Under the pieces are notes generated by a model. The model saw only the letters and a program-made list of their open reading frames with translations, did no database searches and was not told where the DNA came from. Of a DNA stretch of 5,913 bases, positions 1 to 5,913 are shown piece by piece. The stretch is from an uncultured Actinoplanes sp. (GTDB lineage: Bacteria > Actinomycetota > Actinomycetes > Mycobacteriales > Micromonosporaceae): assembly GCA_934667465.1 (NCBI GenBank), contig CAKUMG010000416.1, positions 1 through 5,913 on the forward strand, in the 5' to 3' direction. Numbering within the stretch: the first letter of the stretch is position 1; each line of letters begins with the position of its first letter. A program made the translations under genes and the position numbers.

Positions 1-174
1 GTGGTGCTCAGCGCGCCGGTCGGCGCCCAGCTCGTGTTCGATCTGCACACCGCGCCGATGGCGATGGCGATGGTGTTGCTGCAGGCCATCTGCGACGCGG
101 CGCCGGAACGGGCGCAGCGGCGCCTGGAGGAGTTCGAGGCGACGGCCGCGCGCCGACAGATTTTCCAAGGGTGA
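1..174 (+). CDS. C-terminal end of a probable RpiR/MurR-family (SIS-domain) transcriptional regulator, partial
   Basis: Only the last 57 codons are present; the gene enters from the left edge in frame 1 and stops with TGA at 172-174. The visible tail reads [20 protein letters not shown], then a hydrophobic Met/Ala/Leu-rich helix ([11 protein letters not shown]), then a charged helix rich in Glu and Arg ([17 protein letters not shown]), ending QIFQG. A hydrophobic helix after a short 'FDLHT' turn, followed by a charged C-terminal helix, resembles the end of a SIS domain as found in RpiR/MurR regulators, which bind DNA through an N-terminal helix-turn-helix and sense a ligand through SIS. That assignment is from recalled family appearance; the DNA-binding domain lies outside the window and cannot be checked. 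The stop is 10 bases before hutU on the same strand, so it is probably co-transcribed with the hut genes and may control them. It could instead belong to another regulator or enzyme family. Confidence 0.5.
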   Translation: MVLSAPVGAQLVFDLHTAPMAMAMVLLQAICDAAPERAQRRLEEFEATAARRQIFQG

Positions 175-178
175 GGAG
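174..178 (+). promoter_or_regulatory. Ribosome binding site of hutU, overlapping the upstream stop codon
   Basis: AGGAG begins on the last base of the upstream TGA and lies 6 bases before the GTG at 185. It is a good match to the anti-Shine-Dalgarno sequence and fixes the GTG start of hutU. Because it overlaps the previous stop, ribosomes finishing the upstream gene could re-initiate here. Confidence 0.75.
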
Positions 179-184
179 AGCGAC

Positions 185-1822
185 GTGCCCGAGATTCGTG
201 CCGCGCGGGGGTCCGCGTACACCGCGCAGGGCTGGCCGCAGGAGGCCGCCAAGCGGATGCTGATGAACAACCTCGACCCGGACGTGGCCGAACGGCCCGA
301 CGATCTGGTCGTGTACGGCGGCACCGGGCGCGCCGCCCGCGACTGGCCCTCGTTCCACGCGATCGTGCGGGAGCTGGACTCGCTGCGGGCCGACGAGACG
401 CTGATGGTGCAGTCCGGGCGCCCGGTCGGGGTGCTGCGGACGCACGAGTGGGCGCCCCGCGTGCTGATCGCGAACTCGAACCTGGTCGGCGACTGGGCCA
501 CCTGGCCGGAGTTCCGCCGGCTCGAGCAGCTCGGGCTGACCATGTACGGCCAGATGACCGCGGGCTCGTGGATCTACATCGGCACCCAGGGCATCCTGCA
601 GGGCACGTACGAGACGTTCGCGGCCGTGGCGGCGAAGCGGTTCGGCGGCGACCTGGCCGGCACGCTCACCCTGACCGGCGGCTGCGGCGGCATGGGCGGC
701 GCGCAGCCCCTCGCGGTGACCATGAACGGCGGCGTCTGCCTGATCGTGGACGTCGACCGGACCCGGCTCGAGCGGCGGGTGGCGACCCGCTATCTGGACG
801 TCGTCGCGGACGACCTGGACCACGCGGTGGCCCTCGCGGAGCAGGCGAAACGGGACCGGGTCGCGAGGAGCATCGGTGTCGTGGGCAACGCCGCGGTGGT
901 CTTCCCGGAGCTGCTGGTCCGCGGCGTGGAGATCGACATCGTGACCGACCAGACGAGCGCGCACGACCCGCTCTCGTACCTGCCGGTCGGGGTGGAGCTC
1001 GAGGACTCGGCCGAGCTGGCCCGGACCAAGCCGGAGGAGTACACGGACCGGGCGCGCGGCAGCATGGCGAAGCAGGTCGCCGCGATGGTCGGGTTCCTGG
1101 ACGCGGGCGCCGAGGTGTTCGACTACGGCAACTCGATCCGGGGCGAGGCGCAACTGGCCGGATATCAGCGCGCGTTCGACTTCCCGGGCTTCGTGCCCGC
1201 GTACATCCGGCCGCTCTTCGCCGAGGGCAAGGGACCCTTCCGCTGGGCGGCGCTCTCCGGTGACCCGGCCGACATCGCGGTCACCGACAAGGCGGTGCTC
1301 GACCTGTTCCCGGACAACGACCCGCTCGCGCGGTGGATCAGGATGGCCGGCGAGCGGGTGGCGTTCCAGGGGCTGCCGGCCCGGATCTGCTGGCTGGGCT
1401 ACGGCGAGCGGGACAAGGCGGGTGTGCGCTTCAACGACCTCGTGACCAGCGGCGCGGTGAAGGCTCCGATCGTCATCGGGCGCGACCATCTCGACTCGGG
1501 CTCGGTCGCGTCGCCGTACCGGGAGACCGAGGCGATGAAGGACGGCTCGGACGCGATCGCCGACTGGCCGCTGCTGAACGCCCTGGTCAACACGGCCAGC
1601 GGCGCGAGCTGGGTGTCGATCCACCACGGCGGCGGCGTCGGGATCGGCCGGTCGATCCACGCCGGGCAGGTGTGCGTCGCAGACGGCACCGCGCTGGCCC
1701 GCGAGAAGATCGAGCGGGTGCTGACGAACGACCCGGCGACCGGTGTACTGCGCCACGTCGACGCGGGCTACGAGCCGGCGGCCGGGAGCGGCGTGCACGT
1801 GCCGATGCGGGAGGGCCGATGA
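185..1822 (+). CDS. hutU: Urocanate hydratase (urocanase), HutU
   Basis: Cytoplasmic NAD+-dependent enzyme that adds water to urocanate to give 4-imidazolone-5-propionate, the second step of histidine degradation. The product has 545 residues, close to the usual 550-560. Family signatures run through its whole length: [11 protein letters not shown] (44-54), QSGRPVGV (77-84 region), [11 protein letters not shown] (127-137), the glycine-rich [11 protein letters not shown] (165-175), [12 protein letters not shown] (254-265), FDYGNSIR (312-319), EGKGPFRW (347-354), the active-site CWLGYGER with Cys402, RDHLD (433-437) and [15 protein letters not shown] (480-494). The GTG start at 185 is supported by AGGAG 6 bases upstream; the N-terminus then begins at the expected point just before the conserved GWPQEA/LMNNLDP region. 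The gene follows the putative regulator by 10 bases and its stop overlaps the M20 hydrolase start by 4 bases, so no separate promoter fits on either side. No truncation or missing motif is visible. Confidence 0.97.
   Translation: MPEIRAARGSAYTAQGWPQEAAKRMLMNNLDPDVAERPDDLVVYGGTGRAARDWPSFHAIVRELDSLRADETLMVQSGRPVGVLRTHEWAPRVLIANSNLVGDWATWPEFRRLEQLGLTMYGQMTAGSWIYIGTQGILQGTYETFAAVAAKRFGGDLAGTLTLTGGCGGMGGAQPLAVTMNGGVCLIVDVDRTRLERRVATRYLDVVADDLDHAVALAEQAKRDRVARSIGVVGNAAVVFPELLVRGVEIDIVTDQTSAHDPLSYLPVGVELEDSAELARTKPEEYTDRARGSMAKQVAAMVGFLDAGAEVFDYGNSIRGEAQLAGYQRAFDFPGFVPAYIRPLFAEGKGPFRWAALSGDPADIAVTDKAVLDLFPDNDPLARWIRMAGERVAFQGLPARICWLGYGERDKAGVRFNDLVTSGAVKAPIVIGRDHLDSGSVASPYRETEAMKDGSDAIADWPLLNALVNTASGASWVSIHHGGGVGIGRSIHAGQVCVADGTALAREKIERVLTNDPATGVLRHVDAGYEPAAGSGVHVPMREGR
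1809..1815 (+). promoter_or_regulatory. Ribosome binding site of the M20 hydrolase gene, inside the hutU 3' end
   Basis: GGGAGGG lies inside the last hutU codons, 3 bases before the ATG at 1819 (4 bases counted from AGG). Spacing is short but the match is strong, and together with the ATGA overlap it selects 1819 as the start over the longer open frame that continues upstream across hutU. Confidence 0.6.
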
Positions 1823-3000
1823 CGTTCGCGCAGCTCTGGGCGGAGATCGCGCCGATCGGGCGGGAGGAGAAAGGCGGATATCTGCGGTACGCGTTCAGCC
1901 CACCGGAACTCGCCCTGCGCGCCTGGTTCCGCGATCACGCCGGCCGGCGCGGGCTCGCCGTGACCGACGACGGCAACGGCAACCTGGTCGCGTGGTGGGG
2001 CGAGCCGTGGGGGCCGGACGCCGTGCTGACCGGCTCGCACTTCGACTCCGTGCCGCACGGCGGCGGTTACGACGGGCCGCTGGGGATCGTGTCCGCGTTC
2101 CTGGCGGTGGACCTGCTGCGCGAGCGGGGGGTGACCCCCGCGCGCCCGATCGGGGTCGCGGCGTTCGCCGAGGAGGAGGGCGGGCGTTTCGGCGTACCGT
2201 GTCTGGGGTCCCGGCTCGTGACCGGTGCCATCGATCCGGAGCGCGCCGCGGCGTTGCGCGACGCCGACGGGGTGACCTTCGCGGAGGCGCTCGGTGCGCG
2301 GCCCGCCGGTGCCCGGCCCGACCTCGTGGGCCGGCTGTCCGCCGTGGTCGAGCTGCACATCGAGCAGGGCAAGGCGCTCGTGGACCGGGACGCGGCGGTC
2401 GGGGTGGCGAGCGCGATCTGGCCGCACGGCCGCTGGCGGATGGAGTTCACCGGCACCGGCGACCACGCGGGCACGACCCGGATGGCGGACCGGCGCGACC
2501 CGATGCTGACGTTCGCGTTCACCGTGCTCGCCGCGAACAAGGAGGCCCGGCTGCAGGGCGCGCACGCCACAGTCGGCCGGGTGAGCGTGGAACCCGGCGC
2601 CACCAACGCGATCCCGTCGCTGGTCCGCGGCTGGCTGGACGCCCGCGCGGCGGACACCCCGACCCTGGACCGTCTCGTCGACGCCGTCGTCAAGCGGGCC
2701 ACCGAGCGCGCCGGCCGCGACGGCACCGAGTTCGCCATCGAGCCCGAGTCGGTCTCCCCGGAGGTCGCGTTCGACACGGCGCTGGCCGGGCGCCTGTCCG
2801 GCATCCTCGGCGGCGCCCCGATCCTGCCGACCGGCGCGGGCCACGACGCGGGCGTGCTCTCCGCGCACGTACCCACCGCCATGCTCTTCGTCCGCAACCC
2901 CACAGGCGTCTCGCACTCCCCCGCCGAGCACGCCTCCGACGAGGACTGCACCGAGGGCGTCACCGCCCTCGCCGACGTCCTGGCGGAGCTCACCGCATGA
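1819..3000 (+). CDS. M20-family metallo-amidohydrolase (allantoate amidohydrolase / N-carbamoyl-L-amino acid hydrolase type), candidate formylglutamate deformylase
   Basis: A 393-residue cytoplasmic M20 peptidase-fold hydrolase of the AllC / beta-ureidopropionase branch. Binuclear metal ligands are all visible: His74 in GSHFDSV, bridging Asp85 in GGGYDGPLG, catalytic Glu119 and ligand Glu120 in AEEEGGRF, His180 in ELHIEQG and His366 in GVSHSPAEH. In the inserted dimerisation domain, His216 (GDHAGTTRM), Asn263 (TNAIP) and Arg276 keep the spacing of 47 and 13 residues that I recall for the carboxylate-binding His/Asn/Arg of yeast beta-alanine synthase. The substrate is therefore probably an N-substituted amino acid with a free carboxylate. 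The family usually cleaves N-carbamoyl groups, but this gene lies between hutU and hutF with 4-base overlaps on both sides and no hutG is seen. I infer removal of the formyl group from N-formyl-L-glutamate made by HutF, giving glutamate and formate. True allantoate or carbamoyl-amino-acid activity remains possible. Family call is firm; substrate is inference. Confidence 0.9.
   Translation: MTFAQLWAEIAPIGREEKGGYLRYAFSPPELALRAWFRDHAGRRGLAVTDDGNGNLVAWWGEPWGPDAVLTGSHFDSVPHGGGYDGPLGIVSAFLAVDLLRERGVTPARPIGVAAFAEEEGGRFGVPCLGSRLVTGAIDPERAAALRDADGVTFAEALGARPAGARPDLVGRLSAVVELHIEQGKALVDRDAAVGVASAIWPHGRWRMEFTGTGDHAGTTRMADRRDPMLTFAFTVLAANKEARLQGAHATVGRVSVEPGATNAIPSLVRGWLDARAADTPTLDRLVDAVVKRATERAGRDGTEFAIEPESVSPEVAFDTALAGRLSGILGGAPILPTGAGHDAGVLSAHVPTAMLFVRNPTGVSHSPAEHASDEDCTEGVTALADVLAELTA
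2985..2988 (+). promoter_or_regulatory. Weak ribosome binding site of hutF
   Basis: GGAG (within GGCGGAG, 2982-2988) lies 8 bases before the ATG at 2997. It is weaker than the sites before the neighbouring genes, so hutF translation probably relies more on re-initiation at the ATGA overlap. Confidence 0.45.
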
Positions 3001-4304
3001 CCTCCACCTACTTCGCCGAGTACTGTTTCATCGGGGGCGCCGTCCACCGTGACGTAGCTCTCGAGATAACGGACGGCCGCTTCACCGCGGTCACCCCCGG
3101 CTCCGTCTTCGCGAGCGGCACCCGCCTCGACGGCCTCGTCCTCCCCGGCTTCGCCAACGCCCACTCGCACGCGTTCCACCGCGCCCTCCGCGGCCGCACC
3201 CACGACGACCGCGGCAGCTTCTGGACCTGGCGCGACCGCATGTACGCCACCGCCGCCGCCCTCGACCCGGACTCCTACTACGCCCTGGCCCGCGCGGTCT
3301 ACGGCGAGATGGCCCTGGCCGGCATCACCGCCGTCGGCGAGTTCCACTACCTGCACCACGGCCCCTACGCCGACCCGAACGCCATGGGCCACGCCCTGAT
3401 CGCGGCGGCGAAGGACGCGGGCATCCGCATCACCCTGCTCGACACCCTCTACCTCACCTCCGGCGTCGACGGCACGGCGCCCGAGGGCGTCCAGCAGCGC
3501 TTCAGCGACGGCACGGTCGACGCCTGGGCGGCACGTGTGTCCGCCCTGGAAGCCACGCCACACGCCCGAGTGGGGGCGGCGATCCATTCCGTACGCGCCG
3601 TCCCCGCCGCCGTTCTCGGTGAGCTGGCAGGCCGCGCACCCCTGCACGTCCACCTCTCCGAGCAGCCCGCCGAGAACGAGGCGTGCCTGCAGGTCCACGG
3701 CTGCACCCCCACCGAGCTGCTGCACCGCCACGGCATCCTCGGCCCCGGCACGACAGCCGTCCACGCCACCCACCTGACCGACCACGACATCGACCTGCTC
3801 GCCACCACGGGTACGGGCGTCTGCCTGTGCCCCACCACGGAACGTGACCTCGCCGACGGCATCGGCCCGGGCCGCCGGCTGGCCGACGCCGGGGTGCCGC
3901 TGAGCCTGGGCAGCGACAGCCACGCGGTCATCGACATGTTCGAGGAGATGCGCGGCACCGAGCTGGACGAGCGGCTCGCCACCCGCCGCCGCGGCCATTT
4001 CGCGCCCGCGGAGCTCCTCGCCGCCGCGACCGCGCACGCCGCGCTGGGCTGGGACGATGCGGGCGAGATCCGGGTGGGGGCGCGGGCCGACCTGGTCGCG
4101 GTCGCGCTGGGCTCCGTCCGCACCGCGGGTTCCGACCCGGACGGGATCCCGCTCTCCGCGACCGCCGCCGACGTGACCGACGTGATCGTGGACGGCCGGG
4201 TCGTCGTGTCCGCGGGCCGCCACACCGCCTTCGACGTCCCCGCAGCGCTCAGAAAAGCACTCCCGCTCGCCGGCCGCGAGCAACAGCGGGAGGCCCTCCG
4301 ATGA
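2997..4304 (+). CDS. hutF: Formimidoylglutamate deiminase (N-formimino-L-glutamate iminohydrolase), HutF
   Basis: Cytoplasmic amidohydrolase-superfamily enzyme, 435 residues, that hydrolyses N-formimidoyl-L-glutamate to N-formyl-L-glutamate and ammonia. The TIM-barrel metal site is intact: His56 and His58 in NAHSHAF, His219 in LHVHLSEQ and Asp307 in GSDSHA, with Glu222 and His256 (AVHATHL) as acid/base residues. From His219 to Asp307 the residues sit a constant 13 positions before those recalled for Pseudomonas aeruginosa HutF (232, 235, 269, 320). HSVRAV (His197, Arg200), Arg79 in WTWR and Tyr118 match the recalled substrate-binding set. Position 61, Gln in the Pseudomonas enzyme as I recall it, is His. 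The short N- and C-terminal beta-strand segments of the family are present ([24 protein letters not shown]). The ATG overlaps the M20 stop and the TGA overlaps the hutI start. The first two thirds use mainly C-ending codons, the last third more G-ending ones; a rare AGA-AAA pair occurs at 4251-4256. Its presence defines the five-step pathway ending in formylglutamate. Confidence 0.95.
   Translation: MTSTYFAEYCFIGGAVHRDVALEITDGRFTAVTPGSVFASGTRLDGLVLPGFANAHSHAFHRALRGRTHDDRGSFWTWRDRMYATAAALDPDSYYALARAVYGEMALAGITAVGEFHYLHHGPYADPNAMGHALIAAAKDAGIRITLLDTLYLTSGVDGTAPEGVQQRFSDGTVDAWAARVSALEATPHARVGAAIHSVRAVPAAVLGELAGRAPLHVHLSEQPAENEACLQVHGCTPTELLHRHGILGPGTTAVHATHLTDHDIDLLATTGTGVCLCPTTERDLADGIGPGRRLADAGVPLSLGSDSHAVIDMFEEMRGTELDERLATRRRGHFAPAELLAAATAHAALGWDDAGEIRVGARADLVAVALGSVRTAGSDPDGIPLSATAADVTDVIVDGRVVVSAGRHTAFDVPAALRKALPLAGREQQREALR
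4288..4293 (+). promoter_or_regulatory. Ribosome binding site of hutI, inside the hutF 3' end
   Basis: GGGAGG lies 7 bases before the ATG at 4301, an ideal distance, and within the last hutF codons. It fixes the hutI start at the ATGA overlap. Confidence 0.7.
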
Positions 4305-5446
4305 GCGTCCTGGTCACCAACATCGGCGAGCTGACGACCCACAGCGAGGCCGGTACGCTGCGCGACGCCGCCGTGGTCACCGACGGTGACTCGATCGCCT
4401 GGGTGGGCCCCGCGGACCGGGCGCCCGCCGCCGACGAGCGCATCGACGCCGAGGGGCGCGCCATGGTCCCCGGGTTCGTGGACAGCCACGCGCACCTGGT
4501 CTTCGCGGGCGACCGGGCGGGCGAGTTCGCGGCGCGGATGGCCGGCGAGCCGTACACCGGGGGCGGCATCCGCACGACCGTCGCGGCCACCCGCGCCGCC
4601 ACCGACGACGTGCTGCGCGCGGCCGCCGGGCGGCTCGTGCGGGAGATGCGCCGCCAGGGGACGACGACGGTGGAGATCAAGAGCGGGTACGGGCTCAGCG
4701 TCCACGAGGAGACCCGGTCGCTGCGCATCGCCGCCGGGCTGACGGCGGAGACCACGTTCCTGGGCGCGCACGTGGTGCCGGCGGAGTTCCGGGACCGGTC
4801 CGACGACTACGTGGCCCTGGTCGCCGGGCCGATGCTGGCGGCCGCGGCGCCGTACGCGCGCTGGATCGACGTCTTCTGCGACCGGGGCGCCTTCGACGGG
4901 GACCAGGCGCGCGAGATCCTGACCGCGGGCGCGGCGGCGGGGCTCGGGCTGCGGCTGCACGCGAACCAGCTCGAGGCCGGGCCCGGCGTCCGGCTGGCCG
5001 TGGAGCTCGGTGCCGCCAGTGCGGACCACTGCACGCACCTGAGCGACGCCGACGTGGACGCGCTCGCCTCGTCGGACACCGTCGCGACGCTGCTGCCCGG
5101 CGCGGAGTTCTCCACCCGGTCGCCGTACCCGGACGGGCGGCGGCTGCTCGACGCCGGCGTCACGGTCGCGCTGGCAACGGACTGCAACCCGGGATCCTCG
5201 TACACGTCGTCGATGCCCTTCTGTCTCGCGGTCGCCGTCCGCGACATGGGGCTGACCCCCGCACAGGCGCTGTGGGCCGCGACCGCCGGCGGTGCCCGGG
5301 CGCTGCGCCGCGACGACCTCGGGGTGATCCGGCCCGGCGCCCGCGCCGACCTGGTCGTGCTCGACGCGCCCTCGTTCCTGCACCTGGCCTACCGGCCGGG
5401 CGTCCCCCTGATCCACCAGGTCCTGCACAACGGAGTGCCGCTATGA
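4301..5446 (+). CDS. hutI: Imidazolonepropionase, HutI
   Basis: Cytoplasmic amidohydrolase-superfamily enzyme, 381 residues, that opens the ring of 4-imidazolone-5-propionate to N-formimidoyl-L-glutamate, the third step of histidine breakdown. Visible motifs in order: [16 protein letters not shown] with metal ligands His63 and His65, the Arg/Tyr-containing [16 protein letters not shown] segment (75-90), EIKSGYGL (125-132), LGAHVVP (His157), VFCDRGAF (191-198), LHANQL with His220, ADHCTHL (His243) and ATDCNPGSS with Asp294. A C-terminal beta-strand segment ([12 protein letters not shown]) closes the fold. Compared with the commonly seen DPHTHLVF, this protein has DSHAHLVF; the metal histidines are unaffected. 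Length is slightly below the 400-420 of Bacillus and Proteobacterial enzymes, as is usual in actinobacteria from memory. The ATG overlaps the hutF stop and the TGA overlaps the hutH start, both as ATGA. Its product is the substrate of HutF encoded just upstream. Confidence 0.96.
   Translation: MSVLVTNIGELTTHSEAGTLRDAAVVTDGDSIAWVGPADRAPAADERIDAEGRAMVPGFVDSHAHLVFAGDRAGEFAARMAGEPYTGGGIRTTVAATRAATDDVLRAAAGRLVREMRRQGTTTVEIKSGYGLSVHEETRSLRIAAGLTAETTFLGAHVVPAEFRDRSDDYVALVAGPMLAAAAPYARWIDVFCDRGAFDGDQAREILTAGAAAGLGLRLHANQLEAGPGVRLAVELGAASADHCTHLSDADVDALASSDTVATLLPGAEFSTRSPYPDGRRLLDAGVTVALATDCNPGSSYTSSMPFCLAVAVRDMGLTPAQALWAATAGGARALRRDDLGVIRPGARADLVVLDAPSFLHLAYRPGVPLIHQVLHNGVPL
5432..5435 (+). promoter_or_regulatory. 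Ribosome binding site of hutH, inside the hutI 3' end
   Basis: GGAG lies 7 bases before the ATG at 5443 and within the hutI coding sequence. It supports the ATGA-overlap start of hutH. Confidence 0.6.
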
Positions 5447-5913
5447 CTGTCATCGTCCACCCCACCGGCATCACCCCCGCCGACGTCGTCGCGGTCGCCC
5501 GCCACGACGCGAAGGTCGAGCTCGCCGACGCCACGATCGCGGCGATGGCCCGCAGCCGGGCCATCGTCGACGGCATCGAGGCCTCCGGCCGCCCGGTCTA
5601 CGGCGTGTCCACCGGCTTCGGCGCGCTCGCCAACACGTTCATCGCCCCCGAGCGGCGCGCCGAACTGCAGCACGCGCTGATCCGCTCGCACGCGGCGGGC
5701 ATCGGCGCGCCGATGCCGCGCGAGGTGGTGCGGGCGATGATGCTGCTGCGGGTGCGGTCGCTGGCGCTGGGCCTGTCGGGCGTACGGCCGGAGCTGGCAC
5801 AGGGCCTCGTCGACCTGCTCAACCACGACATCACGCCGTGGGTGCCGGAGCACGGCTCGCTCGGCGCCTCCGGTGACCTGGCCCCGCTCGCCCACTGCGC
5901 GCTGGTGCTGCTC
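5443..5913 (+). CDS. hutH: Histidine ammonia-lyase (histidase), HutH, 5' part
   Basis: The first 157 codons of a gene that runs off the right edge; the full enzyme is usually about 510 residues. Histidase removes ammonia from L-histidine to form trans-urocanate, the first step of the pathway and the feed for HutU. The N-terminus contains [10 protein letters not shown] with catalytic Tyr53, [10 protein letters not shown] (79-88), [19 protein letters not shown] (97-115, an inner helix of the lyase core) and [14 protein letters not shown] (138-151). In that motif Ala142-Ser143-Gly144 would cyclise spontaneously into the MIO electrophilic cofactor. Tyr53 and Ser143 carry the same numbers I recall for the Pseudomonas putida enzyme, which supports the ATG at 5443 as the true start. 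The start overlaps the hutI stop (ATGA). In Streptomyces coelicolor hutH is, from memory, separate from hutU, so having it in this operon differs. Nothing in the visible part is broken. Confidence 0.95.
   Translation, partial: MTVIVHPTGITPADVVAVARHDAKVELADATIAAMARSRAIVDGIEASGRPVYGVSTGFGALANTFIAPERRAELQHALIRSHAAGIGAPMPREVVRAMMLLRVRSLALGLSGVRPELAQGLVDLLNHDITPWVPEHGSLGASGDLAPLAHCALVLL

Noticed and set aside
57..79. Short tandem repeat of GATGGC/GCGATG units in the upstream gene
   Set aside because: Three copies encoding Met-Ala repeats in a hydrophobic helix; too short to call a repeat element.
175..184. Promoter or operator between the upstream gene and hutU
   Set aside because: Only 10 bases are available and they are taken up by the ribosome binding site and spacer.
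8..1798. A 596-codon open frame on the minus strand opposite hutU
   Set aside because: It is rich in Arg, Val, His, Asp and Pro without any recognisable domain, as expected from reading GC-rich codons in reverse. The + strand carries a full-length urocanate hydratase.
1333..1818. Upstream in-frame extension of the M20 gene into hutU
   Set aside because: The extension lies over conserved hutU sequence and reads as Arg/Gly-rich noise. The ATG at 1819 has a GGGAGGG site and begins where the M20 fold begins.
2124..2141. Perfect 7-base inverted repeat with a 4-base loop (GCGGGGG / CCCCCGC)
   Set aside because: It could form a hairpin, but it lies in the middle of the M20 coding sequence and has no T tract. 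Such palindromes are frequent in this composition, so I do not call a terminator or operator.
1743..2996. Upstream in-frame extension of hutF over the M20 gene
   Set aside because: It is out-of-frame M20 coding sequence with Arg/Ala/Gly-rich noise. The HutF fold starts at the ATG at 2997.
2067..4283. A 738-codon minus-strand open frame across the M20 and hutF genes
   Set aside because: It spans two well-supported genes on the other strand and is low-complexity Gly/Val/Ala/Arg. Stop codons are rare in any frame at this GC content.
3449..5428. A 659-codon minus-strand open frame across hutF and hutI
   Set aside because: Same reason: composition-driven, no motif, opposite two genes with intact catalytic residues.

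Overview
The window is a high-GC (clearly above 70% by eye) stretch of dense, co-directional genes on the + strand. Third codon positions are almost all G or C, and I saw no in-frame TTA leucine codon in the five recognisable genes. Base composition, protein sequences and gene order point to an actinobacterium. Micromonosporaceae (Actinoplanes-like) or a relative is my best guess, but the genus is inference.

Layout: the 3' end of a gene whose C-terminus resembles an RpiR/MurR-type (SIS-domain) regulator (1-174) is followed after 10 bases by hutU, urocanate hydratase (185-1822). Next come an M20-family allantoate amidohydrolase / N-carbamoyl-amino-acid hydrolase-like gene (1819-3000), hutF, formimidoylglutamate deiminase (2997-4304), hutI, imidazolonepropionase (4301-5446), and the first 157 codons of hutH, histidine ammonia-lyase (5443 to the window edge). 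Each of the four junctions from hutU onward is an ATGA overlap, so this is one tightly coupled operon. There is no intergenic stretch longer than 10 bases and no RNA gene, mobile element, CRISPR array or terminator that I can support.

Together the genes encode histidine degradation: HutH gives urocanate, HutU gives imidazolonepropionate, HutI gives N-formimidoyl-glutamate, and HutF gives N-formyl-glutamate plus ammonia. The five-step route then needs a formylglutamate deformylase. The classical HutG is not in the window. An M20 metallo-amidohydrolase with a complete set of metal and carboxylate-binding residues sits between hutU and hutF, exactly where that enzyme would be expected. It is the most interesting item here: a candidate non-homologous replacement of HutG, or an enzyme for a carbamoyl-glutamate side product. 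From memory, similar gene orders occur in other actinobacteria, so the arrangement itself may not be new.

A second, weaker signal is a switch in synonymous codon choice: about 2.65-3.88 kb, spanning the M20/hutF junction, prefers C at wobble positions, while the flanks are richer in G.
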